A stretch of 64,000 nt of DNA, from contig NC_057005.1 of NCBI RefSeq assembly GCF_000002595.2, positions 6,075,235 to 6,139,234 of the forward strand, in the 5' to 3' direction. The notes beneath the pieces were generated by a model that saw only the letters and a list, made by a program, of their open reading frames with translations, did no database searches and was not told where the DNA came from. Below are positions 33,632-44,100 of the stretch, piece after piece. Source of the stretch: Chlamydomonas reinhardtii (taxonomy: Eukaryota; Chlorophyta; Chlorophyceae; Chlamydomonadales; Chlamydomonadaceae). The translations under genes were made by a program, and so were the position numbers. Every line of letters starts with the position of its first letter. Position 1 is the stretch's first letter.

Positions 33632-34420
33632 GGCGCCGTCGCTACGATGCGCGCAACGCAAGGATGCGTGTTCGGCGGAGGTGCACACCACGCCCTAGTC
33701 CGCTCCTCGCGACGGCGGAGCCACCGACCCACGTCGCTATTTATGGTGGGTGGCTTGCGAATGTAAGAACTTTGGTTATGTCCTGTCACTATGGCCTCCT
33801 GCGCTTGCCCCAAGTGGCGAACTGTTGAGAGAGGGGTTGTGTTCAACGATTGGTCGCAAAGTCCTGGTATGATGGCGGCAAATACTGTAAAATTGTAAGT
33901 TAGTGCAAACTGAGGCGTCGACATTTGTAGGCCGTGCTGTTATGCAGGGGCTGCGAAATGGGCGACGCCATGCAGACACGCAGACTCCTGAGTCCGAGGA
34001 TGGTCAGCCGAATTGCCCTTGCAAACTTATGCTTGTGAAGACACGAAGAAATCCTTATTTGAATGAATTGTAGTTCCGCCTGGAGGTGTTGCAAAGCACA
34101 GGCACAATGAATTGAAGAGTAGGAAGCGCTGGGCGCAGGATGAGCACCCAAATCCTGTCTCAAAACCTTGAGACAGGTACGGGCTTATTCGCGCGAACTG
34201 TGGCATGGCTCCAGTCACGGAACCGGTGAGCGGCTGCTTGGTGCCACCACACACCGAGTCCTTGGCGGCCAGACATCGTGGCCTCCCAGCGAGTTTGAGT
34301 TCGTTTGTGTATTATTCTGGTATATCTGATGGCATTCTTAGCGGCAGGCTTGAAGAACGACCTCTCACCTACCGCAGGCAACATGCCCCGTTGCTCTCGC
34401 CCTCACCGCTGGCCGCTGCG
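33632..34420. promoter_or_regulatory. Head-to-head intergenic region, WDR55 and OPR gene
   Basis: Both promoters should lie in these 789 bases. An in-frame ATG at 34205 would extend the OPR-like protein upstream by 72 codons. The shorter start gives a better transit peptide, so 34205-34420 is treated as leader. Confidence 0.45.
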
Positions 34421-37400
34421 ATGGCACCGACCACATCACAGGTAAGTGTAGGCAATGATGATTTACATGGGCGCGCGTGGTCCGAGCGTAAAGCCATTGC
34501 ACCGTCACCGTTTATGGCGCTCCGTGGCGACTGCCCTCCCTGCACGCATTCACCTGTCCTTCCCCATATCCCCCAGGCTCGCGCGTCACATGTACAGCTC
34601 AGGCCTCGGAGTTCTCGGTGGCGAACCCGTGTGGCGCCGCGGGCCTTCCTAGCACCGGCTTTGCCTACAGCCGACAACAAAGCTTCCGACCGAGCCATTG
34701 CGGAGGTTGACGCATTGAGCAATACGGCCCCTGGCAGCCATGCCCCCCTGCACCTCAACGGGCACAGAGAGCACAGCAGTACTGCGGATGCACACAGCGA
34801 CATGCACAGTAGCCATGTCAGCTTGAACGGCCACAGTAGCCCCAACGGCCACGGCGGCCTCAACGGCCACGGCGGCCTCAGCGGCCGCACCCTGCCGCTG
34901 CCGCCCCGCGCCCCGGACGCGCTATTGGCGCCCGCCCCATGGCGCGCACCTGCGCAAAGTAGCAACCGTGGCGGTGGTAATAGCAGAAGTGGCACCCGCT
35001 CTGTCATGCAGGGCGTGAAAGCCGATAGCCAGGAGCAGCACCACCGGCAACTCCAGCACCACTCGCAGCAACGTGCGCGCCGTGCCAGCCCTGTGCCCTT
35101 GAACGGTCACAGCCTGCACGCACCCACTCCAGCCAGCAGCCACAGCTCACGCGGCGCAGGCGTGGCGCTCTCGGCGGCCATCCGCGAGGCGGCCTCGTGG
35201 GACGAGCTGGCCGATCTGTACGACAGCGCAATGCAACAAGGCGGCGGCGGCGGCGGGTTCCGTTCAGGCCACGTGTCAGCGGCCCTGGCACGCCTGCCAC
35301 ACCTGCGAGGCGCGTGCTTGGCCTCGCCTGCAGCCGCCGCCGCCGTCGCCGTGGTCGCGGACGGCCACCAGCTGCCACTGCCGCTCGATGGCGCGCGCAG
35401 GGTGGACGCTCACGTGGGTCCAGGAGCAGCCGCGATCAACGGCACCACCACCAGTACCAGCTCCACCACCTCCACCACCACCATCGCCACCAGGGCCAGT
35501 GACAGCGGCGTGCACGGCTCGGGCTGCAGCCGCCACGAGGCGCTGCTGGCGGCGCTGCTGGCCGACTTCAACGCGCACACGGCGGCGGGCGCCTATGGCA
35601 GCCGGGAGCTGAGCAGCTGTGCCTGGGTACTGGGGCGGCTGGGGCGGCGCGAGCGGGCGGACCTGGTGGGCGAGCTGGTGGACCGCATGCTGCCGGCACT
35701 GGGGGAGGAGGACGAGCAGGAGGAGCCCGGGCAAAGCAACGGGTCAAGGCGTAGCCGTGGCGAAGCAGGTGGTGGCCAAAGTCGAACTGGTGCAGTCAGC
35801 GAGGCACCGGAGGCCGGACCGGCGGCCGCACCGACAGTGCTGGACCTTTCGAACGCTGCACTGGGCATGGCGCGTTTGGGCGTGACGCGGCCGGAGCTCT
35901 GGCAGCGGCTGGCGGCGGCGGCGGCGCCGCGGCTTCAGCACTTCGGCACCCAGGAGCTGTCCAACCTCGTTTGGAGCTTCGCCCAGGCACATCGGGCGGC
36001 CTGCAGGCTCCTACCCGCAAGGCCGCCGCCGCCACAGCCAGCGTCGGAGGCAAGGCCACCACCAGCCCCGGACGCTCTGCACCCGGACTGGGCGCCCTGG
36101 CTGCGGCCGTTCGTGCAGGACGCCGCGGCGGACCGGGCGCGGCGCGTGCTGCGGCGCTGCACCGCGCAGGAGGCCGCTAACCTTGTGTGGTCGCTAGCAA
36201 CGCTGGGGCACGCGGACGCACGCACGGTGAAGGTGGTGGCTGCCGAGGCAGCGACGCGCGCCGGCAGCCTGACGCCGCAGGGTGTCAGCATGACGGCGTG
36301 GGCGCTAGCGACCATGGTAGCCAACATGCGCACCAGCAACATGCGCGACGACGAGTGCAGCGCCGGCATCGCCAGTGGCAGCAGCGAGGTTGTCGATGGC
36401 AGCGAGCTCAGCAGCATCGATGACAACAATGACACCGGCAGCAGCAGTGATTGCGGGACCGCCGGGACCGCCGTCAGAGCACGCAAGCCAAGCCCAGCGG
36501 AGCAGGCGGCGGCTGCCACGGCAGAGGCAGCGAAGGCGGCTGTTGCGCTTGCAGCGGCGGCCAAGGGGCGCATCTGGTGTTATTCCGCACAGGGCCTCTC
36601 GAACCTGCTGTGGGCGCTACGCGGCCTGGGCAGCCCCGCGCGCAAGGCGCTGCTCACGGCGGCGGCCCGCGAGGCCGTGGTGCGCCTGCAAGACCAGCTG
36701 TCGCCCTTGGGCCTGGCGACCCTGCTGGGCGAGTGGGCGGCCGCGGGGCTGTACCACCCAGGCCTGTTTGCGGCGGTGGCGCCCGCGGCCCTAGAGCGGC
36801 TGTCCGGGTTCCGCCCGGGCACACTCGTGCGGCTGCTGGCAGCCTACGGCGCCGTGGGGTGCTGCGAGCGGCAGCTCTTCCTGGCGGCCGCAGACTTGCT
36901 GCTTGGCACCGGTACCAGCACCAGCAGTGGTATCAGCGAGGGTGCAGATGCCACAGGTGCGCGCGGCGCGGCGCAGCGGCGTCCGCTGGACGGCCTGAGT
37001 CGCGGCGAGTGCTTTCAGCTGGTGTGTGCGTACGGGCAGGTGGGAGTGCACGTGCCGCAGCTCATTGACGCAGCCCTTGCGCGCATGGTGGCGCCGGGGG
37101 CGGCATCGCCGCCGGGAGCAGCAGAGCTGCAGCTGCACCTGGAGCTGCCGCCGCGGGCGGCATGCCGGCTTGCAGCCGCGCTGGCGCTGCTGGGGCACCG
37201 GCCAGCGCAGCAGGCGCCGGGTTCAGGCGGTGGCGACGCGGTCGATTCGCCCTGCAATGGCGTTCCGTCGGTGCCAGCGCTGCGAGGTGTGATGCTGGAC
37301 CTGCGGCGGTTGCTGCTGCCGGCTCTGCCCTCACTGGAGCCGGTGGCGGCGGTGACGGCCGTGTGGGCGCTAATGCGGCTTGACCTGGCGGGCCCGGCGG

Positions 37401-39079
37401 CAGCGGTGCGCCTCGGCGAGCTGTTGGTGCGCCGCTGCGGCTCCGCGTCGTCATTCGCAGCAGCGTCAGCGGCCTCGGGTGGCGGCCATGCTGGTGCTGG
37501 CGGCGCCGCACGCGGCGCGCTTGCCGCTGCTGTTGCCAACGTAACTCGGACGGCAGCAACAGTTGGCGATGGGCGCATGCTGGCGAGGCTGCTTTGGGTG
37601 CTCGGGCGCGGCGCGGCTGCGGCGCTGCAGCAACAGAAGGACCTACAGCGCCAGCAGCAGGTGGTGGTCGCAGGGTCGGCACCGGAGGCAAGCAGCGCCC
37701 TACAGGCCGCAGCAGCGGCTCGGGAGCTGAGCGCAGCGCTGCTCGCAGCTGTTATGGTGCTGGTAGAGGAACGGCCAGAGGCGTTGGCGCGAACGCCGGA
37801 GGCGCTCGCCGCGGCAGCAGCCGCTCTGAGTGAGGTGCTGGCGACGGCGGCGCCGCGGGCTGCACAGCCGCCTGCTCGTGGCAGGGGCCGCGGCAGCGCG
37901 ACCGCCGCTCCCACCTGCAGTGTGCCGGACGTTGAGCTGCGCGAGGCACTGGTGGAGGTGTGCGAGCAGGCATTCCGCCGCGCCAGTGCCGCCAGCGCTG
38001 CTCCTGCAGGTGAGCGTGCGGCAGGACGGCGTGGCCCCAAGCGCCGGCACTCGCCGCAAGGCCAGCAGGCGCAGGCACAGGCGCAGCTGCAGATGCTGTC
38101 CGACTGCCAGCTGGCCGAGGTAGTCCGCGCGCTGTGTGTCTCGGGCGTGGCGGAGCAGGAGCCGGTGCTGCGGCAGGCGGCAGCGCGGGCGGTGGCGCGC
38201 CGTCTGGTGGCGCTGGTGGAGGCAGCTGCGGCTGGCGGCACCGCTGCCGCCAGCGCACCGCCAGCGGCGCTGTCGGACGAGCAGGCCGGCGATCTGGCGG
38301 CGCTGCTGGTCGCCGCCGCCCGCCTGCAGCTATTTGGCCAGCCCGCGGCGCTGCCTGTCCTACGCGCGGCGGCGCAGATGCTGGCTGCTGCGGGCAGGGC
38401 GGCTGCCCCGCGGCCTGTCCTCAGCGTGGTGCAGCTTCCGCAGCTCCTTGCCCTCTTGCGCTGTGACCCAGCCGTGGCCACCGCCACATGCGGCGGCTGC
38501 GCACCCGAGGCGCCCGCGGTGCAGGCGGCCCTGTACACGTTCGTGCTGCGGCAGGCGATGCCGTTGCTGCCCTGGCTACCGGATGCAGCCGCGGCGCAGG
38601 CCCTGGCGGACGCCCGGCGGCTGCCTCCGTCGCTGGGCTGTGGCGGCCGCTCAGTCCCAAGTACGGAGGGTCACCAGGTGCGGGCAGTGCACACGGCAGC
38701 TGCCACTGCGCTGGTGTGGCAGCAGGGTGGTGGCGGCAGCTCAGATGCCGGTCACGGCAGCGGTGGAGGCGAGGGCCCTGTGCACACAGCCGGGACCACT
38801 GCCACTAGCCAGCCGCTGAGTGGTGCACCGGACGCTGCGGGCGGGCGGCAGTGCACGCATGTGCGGCATGGGCGGGTGCGCGGCGGCCCCGGACTGCGTC
38901 CCGAGCCCGGTGCCGAGGTGGCTGTGCTGCCGGGCGTAGAGCTGCATGTGCGGTCTGGTGGTGGTCCGCGTGTTGCTGGCGACCCAGCCGGCACCGTCAT
39001 CCTGGTGCGGCCGGACGGCGCGCATGGGCGTGTAGGCGCGGCTCCGGGCGGGCGCCAGCGCAGCCACCTTGCAGCCTGA
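34421..39079 (+). CDS. Octotricopeptide/RAP-like helical repeat protein, probably organelle RNA-binding
   Basis: Such proteins bind specific chloroplast or mitochondrial transcripts and control their stability, processing or translation. I read 34421-34441 joined to 34577-39079 (1507 residues). The 135-nt intron has perfect GTAAGT and CCCCCAG borders and is a multiple of three, so unspliced RNA stays open. Splicing creates an N-terminus MAPTTSQARASHVQLRPRSSRW rich in Arg, Ser and Ala with no acids, a typical algal organelle transit peptide. The body has helical repeats carrying the family motif: ELSNLVWSFAQ (about 35955), EAANLVWSLATLG (about 36170), VSMTAWALATM, LSNLLWALRGLG (about 36597), LATLLGEWAAAG, LVRLLAAYGAVG and CFQLVCAYGQVG. 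Long Ala/Gly/Ser linkers separate the units. I cannot identify a definite C-terminal RAP domain. The RNA target is unknown. An alternative start at ATG 34205 stays in frame. Confidence 0.72.
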   Translation: MAPTTSQVSVGNDDLHGRAWSERKAIAPSPFMALRGDCPPCTHSPVLPHIPQARASHVQLRPRSSRWRTRVAPRAFLAPALPTADNKASDRAIAEVDALSNTAPGSHAPLHLNGHREHSSTADAHSDMHSSHVSLNGHSSPNGHGGLNGHGGLSGRTLPLPPRAPDALLAPAPWRAPAQSSNRGGGNSRSGTRSVMQGVKADSQEQHHRQLQHHSQQRARRASPVPLNGHSLHAPTPASSHSSRGAGVALSAAIREAASWDELADLYDSAMQQGGGGGGFRSGHVSAALARLPHLRGACLASPAAAAAVAVVADGHQLPLPLDGARRVDAHVGPGAAAINGTTTSTSSTTSTTTIATRASDSGVHGSGCSRHEALLAALLADFNAHTAAGAYGSRELSSCAWVLGRLGRRERADLVGELVDRMLPALGEEDEQEEPGQSNGSRRSRGEAGGGQSRTGAVSEAPEAGPAAAPTVLDLSNAALGMARLGVTRPELWQRLAAAAAPRLQHFGTQELSNLVWSFAQAHRAACRLLPARPPPPQPASEARPPPAPDALHPDWAPWLRPFVQDAAADRARRVLRRCTAQEAANLVWSLATLGHADARTVKVVAAEAATRAGSLTPQGVSMTAWALATMVANMRTSNMRDDECSAGIASGSSEVVDGSELSSIDDNNDTGSSSDCGTAGTAVRARKPSPAEQAAAATAEAAKAAVALAAAAKGRIWCYSAQGLSNLLWALRGLGSPARKALLTAAAREAVVRLQDQLSPLGLATLLGEWAAAGLYHPGLFAAVAPAALERLSGFRPGTLVRLLAAYGAVGCCERQLFLAAADLLLGTGTSTSSGISEGADATGARGAAQRRPLDGLSRGECFQLVCAYGQVGVHVPQLIDAALARMVAPGAASPPGAAELQLHLELPPRAACRLAAALALLGHRPAQQAPGSGGGDAVDSPCNGVPSVPALRGVMLDLRRLLLPALPSLEPVAAVTAVWALMRLDLAGPAAAVRLGELLVRRCGSASSFAAASAASGGGHAGAGGAARGALAAAVANVTRTAATVGDGRMLARLLWVLGRGAAAALQQQKDLQRQQQVVVAGSAPEASSALQAAAAARELSAALLAAVMVLVEERPEALARTPEALAAAAAALSEVLATAAPRAAQPPARGRGRGSATAAPTCSVPDVELREALVEVCEQAFRRASAASAAPAGERAAGRRGPKRRHSPQGQQAQAQAQLQMLSDCQLAEVVRALCVSGVAEQEPVLRQAAARAVARRLVALVEAAAAGGTAAASAPPAALSDEQAGDLAALLVAAARLQLFGQPAALPVLRAAAQMLAAAGRAAAPRPVLSVVQLPQLLALLRCDPAVATATCGGCAPEAPAVQAALYTFVLRQAMPLLPWLPDAAAAQALADARRLPPSLGCGGRSVPSTEGHQVRAVHTAAATALVWQQGGGGSSDAGHGSGGGEGPVHTAGTTATSQPLSGAPDAAGGRQCTHVRHGRVRGGPGLRPEPGAEVAVLPGVELHVRSGGGPRVAGDPAGTVILVRPDGAHGRVGAAPGGRQRSHLAA

Positions 39080-41106
39080 GCCGGCCGGCCGGCCAGCCGG
39101 AGGAGTCAGGGTTGGCGATCTCGGAGCATGGCGGATAAAAGGCAGCTGCTGTTTGCGCGCATGTATATGTCAGAGAAATCGTGTATGCTTAGCGATGCGC
39201 TTCGACTAGGGTCAAACTTTAGCTTACAGGGCTGGGAGTACGGTATGGGCAGAACGTGTGAGCCAGGGCATAGACAGCAGTCCCGCACACATGGAGGTCG
39301 AGGACATACCGTAGGGTGTGAGTGGGGCTCTATATGAACTGTACGGCATGCGGTAGAAGTGCGATGAAGACGGGTTACGTGCATCCTTGGATGCCCAGTG
39401 GACTGCCGGAGCCTTGGCAGTAGTCAATAGCCCCGACGCTAGGTGTAGATACACGAATTGGACAAAAGTTTGAGCCTTCCTTGGGAGTTGGGACACAGGC
39501 AGCACGGGTGTTCACAGCATCCTTGCCCGCGGACTGGCAGCTCCGCTGATGGCTACGTGGGGCCTCTTGCCGAATCCGATGTAGCAACCAGATGCAGGAC
39601 TCCTTGCCTTACGCCGTGTCAGAACACCGAAATGCACCGACACAACTTACGGCTCCGCGGGTGCGTCTTTGCCCCCACAGTGGGCCATCCGTGGCTCTCG
39701 CGGAAGTCGGGCAGGCTCTTCGCTAGCTCTTAAGCCCTCTTACACCGTCCTGAGTGGACGCCGAGGCAACGCGACCACTACACAAACCAGCTACATAAAA
39801 GACTGCATTAAGGTATTCCGTCAACTGGATTCCAAATCCTGCCGCCGATCCCTCCATGTACTTCACTTCCAGCCACAACCGTACAGTGGAGCACATTTGA
39901 TGTGAATCGTTCACCTGGCGTTCAAGACTCCATCCAGCTGCTCTAGGTGTGGGAGTTACCAACAGTGCATTAGGGTGCATGTCATTAGTACCAGCTGCAG
40001 TCTCGCACGCGCATCCAATTACCTTGCAGCATGTTCTGCGATTGACGCTACCTTGCATGCCGCAGCTATACTGTGCTATTTGCTACCCACCGCAACCGCA
40101 ATCAGCAGGCGCATATTGATACATGGATCACGGACTCAGCCCCACACTTGCAACAATCTCAGAGGCCGCTTCGACGGTCTGTCCCTCGTTGCAGGTACAC
40201 AAGTACCGTATGTTCCTTACGCGAACGCACTTCACATTCATTGCTTGAGCAGTACCGCCCTCTACATCAGCTGGTGGGACAGCGCGTTGTTGTTCTCTTG
40301 CCGTTGCGCTGCAGACCCGCATTGCAGCAAGTTCTGATAGCAGTACCGATTTCTCGACTGAAGTCGCTCGCCACACCTCCTCCCAACGCTCGGCGTCCGA
40401 CCCGGAAAGCATCGCCGCAAGCTACCACACCACAGAAACACAACGACACAAACCCGCCCACACAATGCATAGTAGTCCTCGGTGCTCCTGACTGCTTGAC
40501 GCACACGCACTCGCACCGGAGCATGCACCGAAGAATGCACCTCCAAAGCTCACATCATCGCGCACATGCGGACGCCGGTTCTACCGCCACGACAGATCGC
40601 TATGTGTATGTATAGGAACGACGGACGCCCTCCGCCCCCTCATAGGTAGTGGAAGTACCCCGGGCCTAATCACAGGAAAATGCAGGCCAGCAGGTGCCTT
40701 GATGGTACGACGTGCAGGTAGCGCCCGGGCACCACGTCACGACACGGGCACACACGCACATTCAACCCGTGCACGCAGCACATCTCAAGGACACCTCCAC
40801 ACGTCACCTGCCCTTGTGCTTACCTACCACACCGCTCTCGGACAAAAACGCAGTCCAAGACTGCAACCCAACACCACCAAAACACCCGCGCGCGCAATTC
40901 ATGGTGATGCTGCCGCCGCATAACAATTTCGCGCTCCACCCAACCCAGCCCACAAGGTTTAGCTGCGCCAACCCCGCCGCTGCTCTGACCGCTCCTGTTG
41001 CCGCCCGCCTCCTTCGCTAGGCCGCTACCCGCGCCAGTATCGCTTAGGCGCACGGGCCCGCGACGCCCAGGCGGGCCGCATCCGCCGCCGGCCACGCCTC
41101 CCGCCA
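39080..41106. other. Convergent 3' region, OPR gene and kinase
   Basis: No supported gene. A dispersed repeat fragment lies at 39698-39736, shared with the GYPPQP intron near 9840-9890. A minus-strand TGTAA at 39740-39744 is a possible but distant kinase signal. Frames in 39.9-41.0 kb have poor algal codon use. Confidence 0.55.
39698..39736 (+). repeat. Dispersed repeat family C, copy
   Basis: It shares CGCGGAAGTCGGGCAGGCTC and CGCTAGCT-TTAAGCCC with about 9840-9890, where an 8-9-nt insertion separates the two blocks. Confidence 0.6.
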
Positions 41107-44100
41107 CTAGGCATGGAACGAACTTACGCCGACCCAGCCCGCCGCCGCGGCAGAGCTCGCGAGGGCCTGCGCGCTCGCCACCTCCTGCAGCTTGTCCACG
41201 ATGCGGCGGAAGGAGGGCCGCTGCTTGGGGTTGCCGGCCCAGCACCGGCTGGCCATTGACATGTACCAGCCCGGCACGCCGTCGGGCCAGGGCGGCCGCA
41301 CGCCGTCGGCGATCACGGTCTGCAGCAGCTTGATGGGCGTGCCGGTCAGGTTGGAGAAGGCCACGCCGCCCGTGTACAGCTCCCACCTGGGCGGACGGGG
41401 GTTCCAGGCATGAGTAGTCAGAATAAGGCGAGGTTGAAGGTGCGGTCGGGAGTCAGCGGGTAGGGCGTGCATCGGAGGCTGGCGAGGCCCAAGGGTTCGG
41501 CGGTGTCAGGTCCCGCGGTGCAGCGTCACTTGACAAACAACACTGCGCAAGGTAGCTAAAGACACCCGACACTTCTGATCTACGGCAAGACAGACGTAGC
41601 CGTTGCTCGCTGCGCAGCTCGCTAATTGCCGTCCCCAAGCACCACCTGCACCACCACTGCCGCCACCTCAAACCCCACGCTCAACCTCGCACTCACATGA
41701 GCAGTCCGAACATGTACACGTCGGCGCTGCGGCCGAAGCGTTCGCCGCGGTGTACCTCGGGCGGCAGGAAGGGCAGCAGCGTGGAGCGGTTGCGCTGCAG
41801 CAGCTTGCGAACCGACTGCGCGCCCTTGCTGAAGCCCACCACAGTCATGCCTGCAGCCGCAACGGCGGGTTGTCGGGTAAGGAGAAGGAGCGCACCAGGC
41901 ACAGCCGCTTAGGGGGTAGCCGTCCATGAAAAGGACGGCAGGCTAATCACGAGGGACAAGAATGTGAAGGAGGACGAGGGGGCATGCAGCTGCGGCTCAT
42001 GCGCGGGAGCCCTCAGCCTGTGTGCATCCGCATAGGCTACAACCCGCCACCGCTACTGCCACGAAGTAACACAGCACCAGTACCTGCGACGACCCCACTC
42101 ACGGCAGCTACCTTCCCCGCACGCACGGTCCCGCCCGCCCGCCCGCCCACGCGCACACCTGCGTCTTTGATCTTGACGATCACCTCCGGGCCTATGGACC
42201 GCCCCTGCATCGGCCGCTCGGCCGTGTAGCGCTCCGTCTGCACCACCGACATGTTGCCGCCGCGACCGCTGGAGTACGACACACGCGCGCCCGCGCGCCG
42301 CCCGTTGCCGCTGTTGCCGCTCGGGATCAAGTTGGCGCCGCTGACGTGCGTGCGCGGCGTCGGCGGCGTCACGCGCGGCGTGCCGCCGTCGCCGCCGTGG
42401 CCTGTTCCTACCCCGCCGCCGCCGCCGCCGAACATGCCGGCGGCGCTGCCTGGCGGCAGCGCCAGCAGCACGTTCTCCGGCCGCAGCTCGCCGTGCGCCA
42501 TGCCGGCGGCGTGTAGCGCCGCCATGCCCGCCGCCACCTGCTGCAGGATGGACAGCAGCACGGACATGTGCGGCGTGCTGCCACCGCCACCGCCGCCGCC
42601 GCCGCCACCGCTGATCCCGACCAGCGCATGGTGGCCGCTGCCGCCGCCGCTGTTGTTGTTGGAGGCCAGGGTGGTGATGGTGGTGGTGCCAAAGGCGGGC
42701 GCGGTGTCGGTGTTGCTGACCGGAAAGCCGCTGCCCGCCACCAGCGCCGCATGCGGCACGGCGTGGCCCGCGGCGCTGAAGGGCCCGGTGCCGGGCCCGG
42801 CGTCATCGCGCGACACGCGCGTTTCCGGCAGCGTCGGCAGGAAGCCGTGTGGCTGCAGGAAGCCGGCGGCGGAGGCGTGGTGCGGCGACACCAGCGACGG
42901 CACGCCGCCGCCGCCGCCGCCGCTGGGCGGCGGCGGCCCGGTGCTGCCCAGCCCGCCGGAGGCGGCGGCGCCCGGCGCGCCCAAGCCCGCGCCCAGGAAG
43001 TAGGGCTGTGGGCCACTGGCGGCGGGGGTGGTGGGGTAGCCCGCCTCGCTGAGCGCCGAAGCGCCGTACGGCGGCCCGCCCAGGGAGTCGGCGGTGCTGA
43101 CGCCGCCGCCGCCGCCGTAGCCCATGACGGTGCTGTTGGTGCCGTCCTGCGGCGCGGAGGTGGCGGCGGCGTTCAGCAGCAGCATGCGCCGCTGCAGCGC
43201 CTCGCGCAGGCTCAGCGAGGGGAACAGCTCCAGCATCAGCGCCAGGCCGCGCTTAAACTTCTCGCGCCGCGGCAGCACCGCCGTCAAGTACACGCCGCCG
43301 GCCGGCAGGTCTGCGCCCGCCGCGCCCGCCAGCAGGTCCGCCAGCGCGTGCGCCTGCACGCTCAGGCCGCCGCCGGCGCCGCCGCTGCCGTACAGGTGCG
43401 GCTGCGCCGCCGCCAGGTGCAGGGCCCGGCCGCCGGCGCCCAGGGAGCCGCCGGCGGCGAAGGCGGCGGCGGCTCCACCGCCGCCGTGGTGGGTGTTGAA
43501 GCTGCCGCTGGGGATGGGCGGTCCGGAGCCGTGACGGCCTGCGGCGCCTGCGGCGCCCTTGGCGCTGCCTGCCACTACCTCGTAGACGAGCGGGTACACC
43601 ATGAGCACCCGCAGGATGTTGGGGTGCCGCACCGTGCTGAGCAGCTGCTGCGCGGCGATGGTCATGGCCTCAGACTCCAGGTGCCCTGCGGCACGCACGA
43701 CATGGCAAGACGCGGTGGGCCCCGGGGTAAGTCGGTATTATTACATGATTACATTACCGATTCCGGCCTCAGCGCACTGCGCCCCGGCCCCATCCTGCCT
43801 CCCCCTCCCCATCCGGCCCCTGCCCCCCTCCGCCCCCCCGGACCGCCCTCACCCGGCCGGCCGTCCATGGACATGTGGCTGCGCATCATCTTGACCGCCA
43901 CCGCCCGGCCGCGGTAGGCCGCCAGGTACACCGACACGTTGCGGGTGCGGTTCATGTCGTACAGGATGTCCACCAGCTCCGGCCAGCCCTGCGCGCACGC
44001 ATGCGTACAGAGGAGGTTGTGTTGCCACCGTGGCACCTCGGCACCGCTCCCATGCAAATGAAGCAGTAAGAAGCAGAGCAACGCGGAGGGCAGGAGAGAC

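Noticed and set aside
35004-38538. Long minus-strand open frames opposite the OPR gene (for example 37015-38538)
   Set aside because: These are mirror frames of a very GC-rich coding sequence; they show no domain and only simple Ala/Arg/Ser composition.
42568-43917. 449-codon plus-strand frame opposite the kinase
   Set aside because: Antisense shadow of Gly-rich kinase coding sequence, with no motif of its own.
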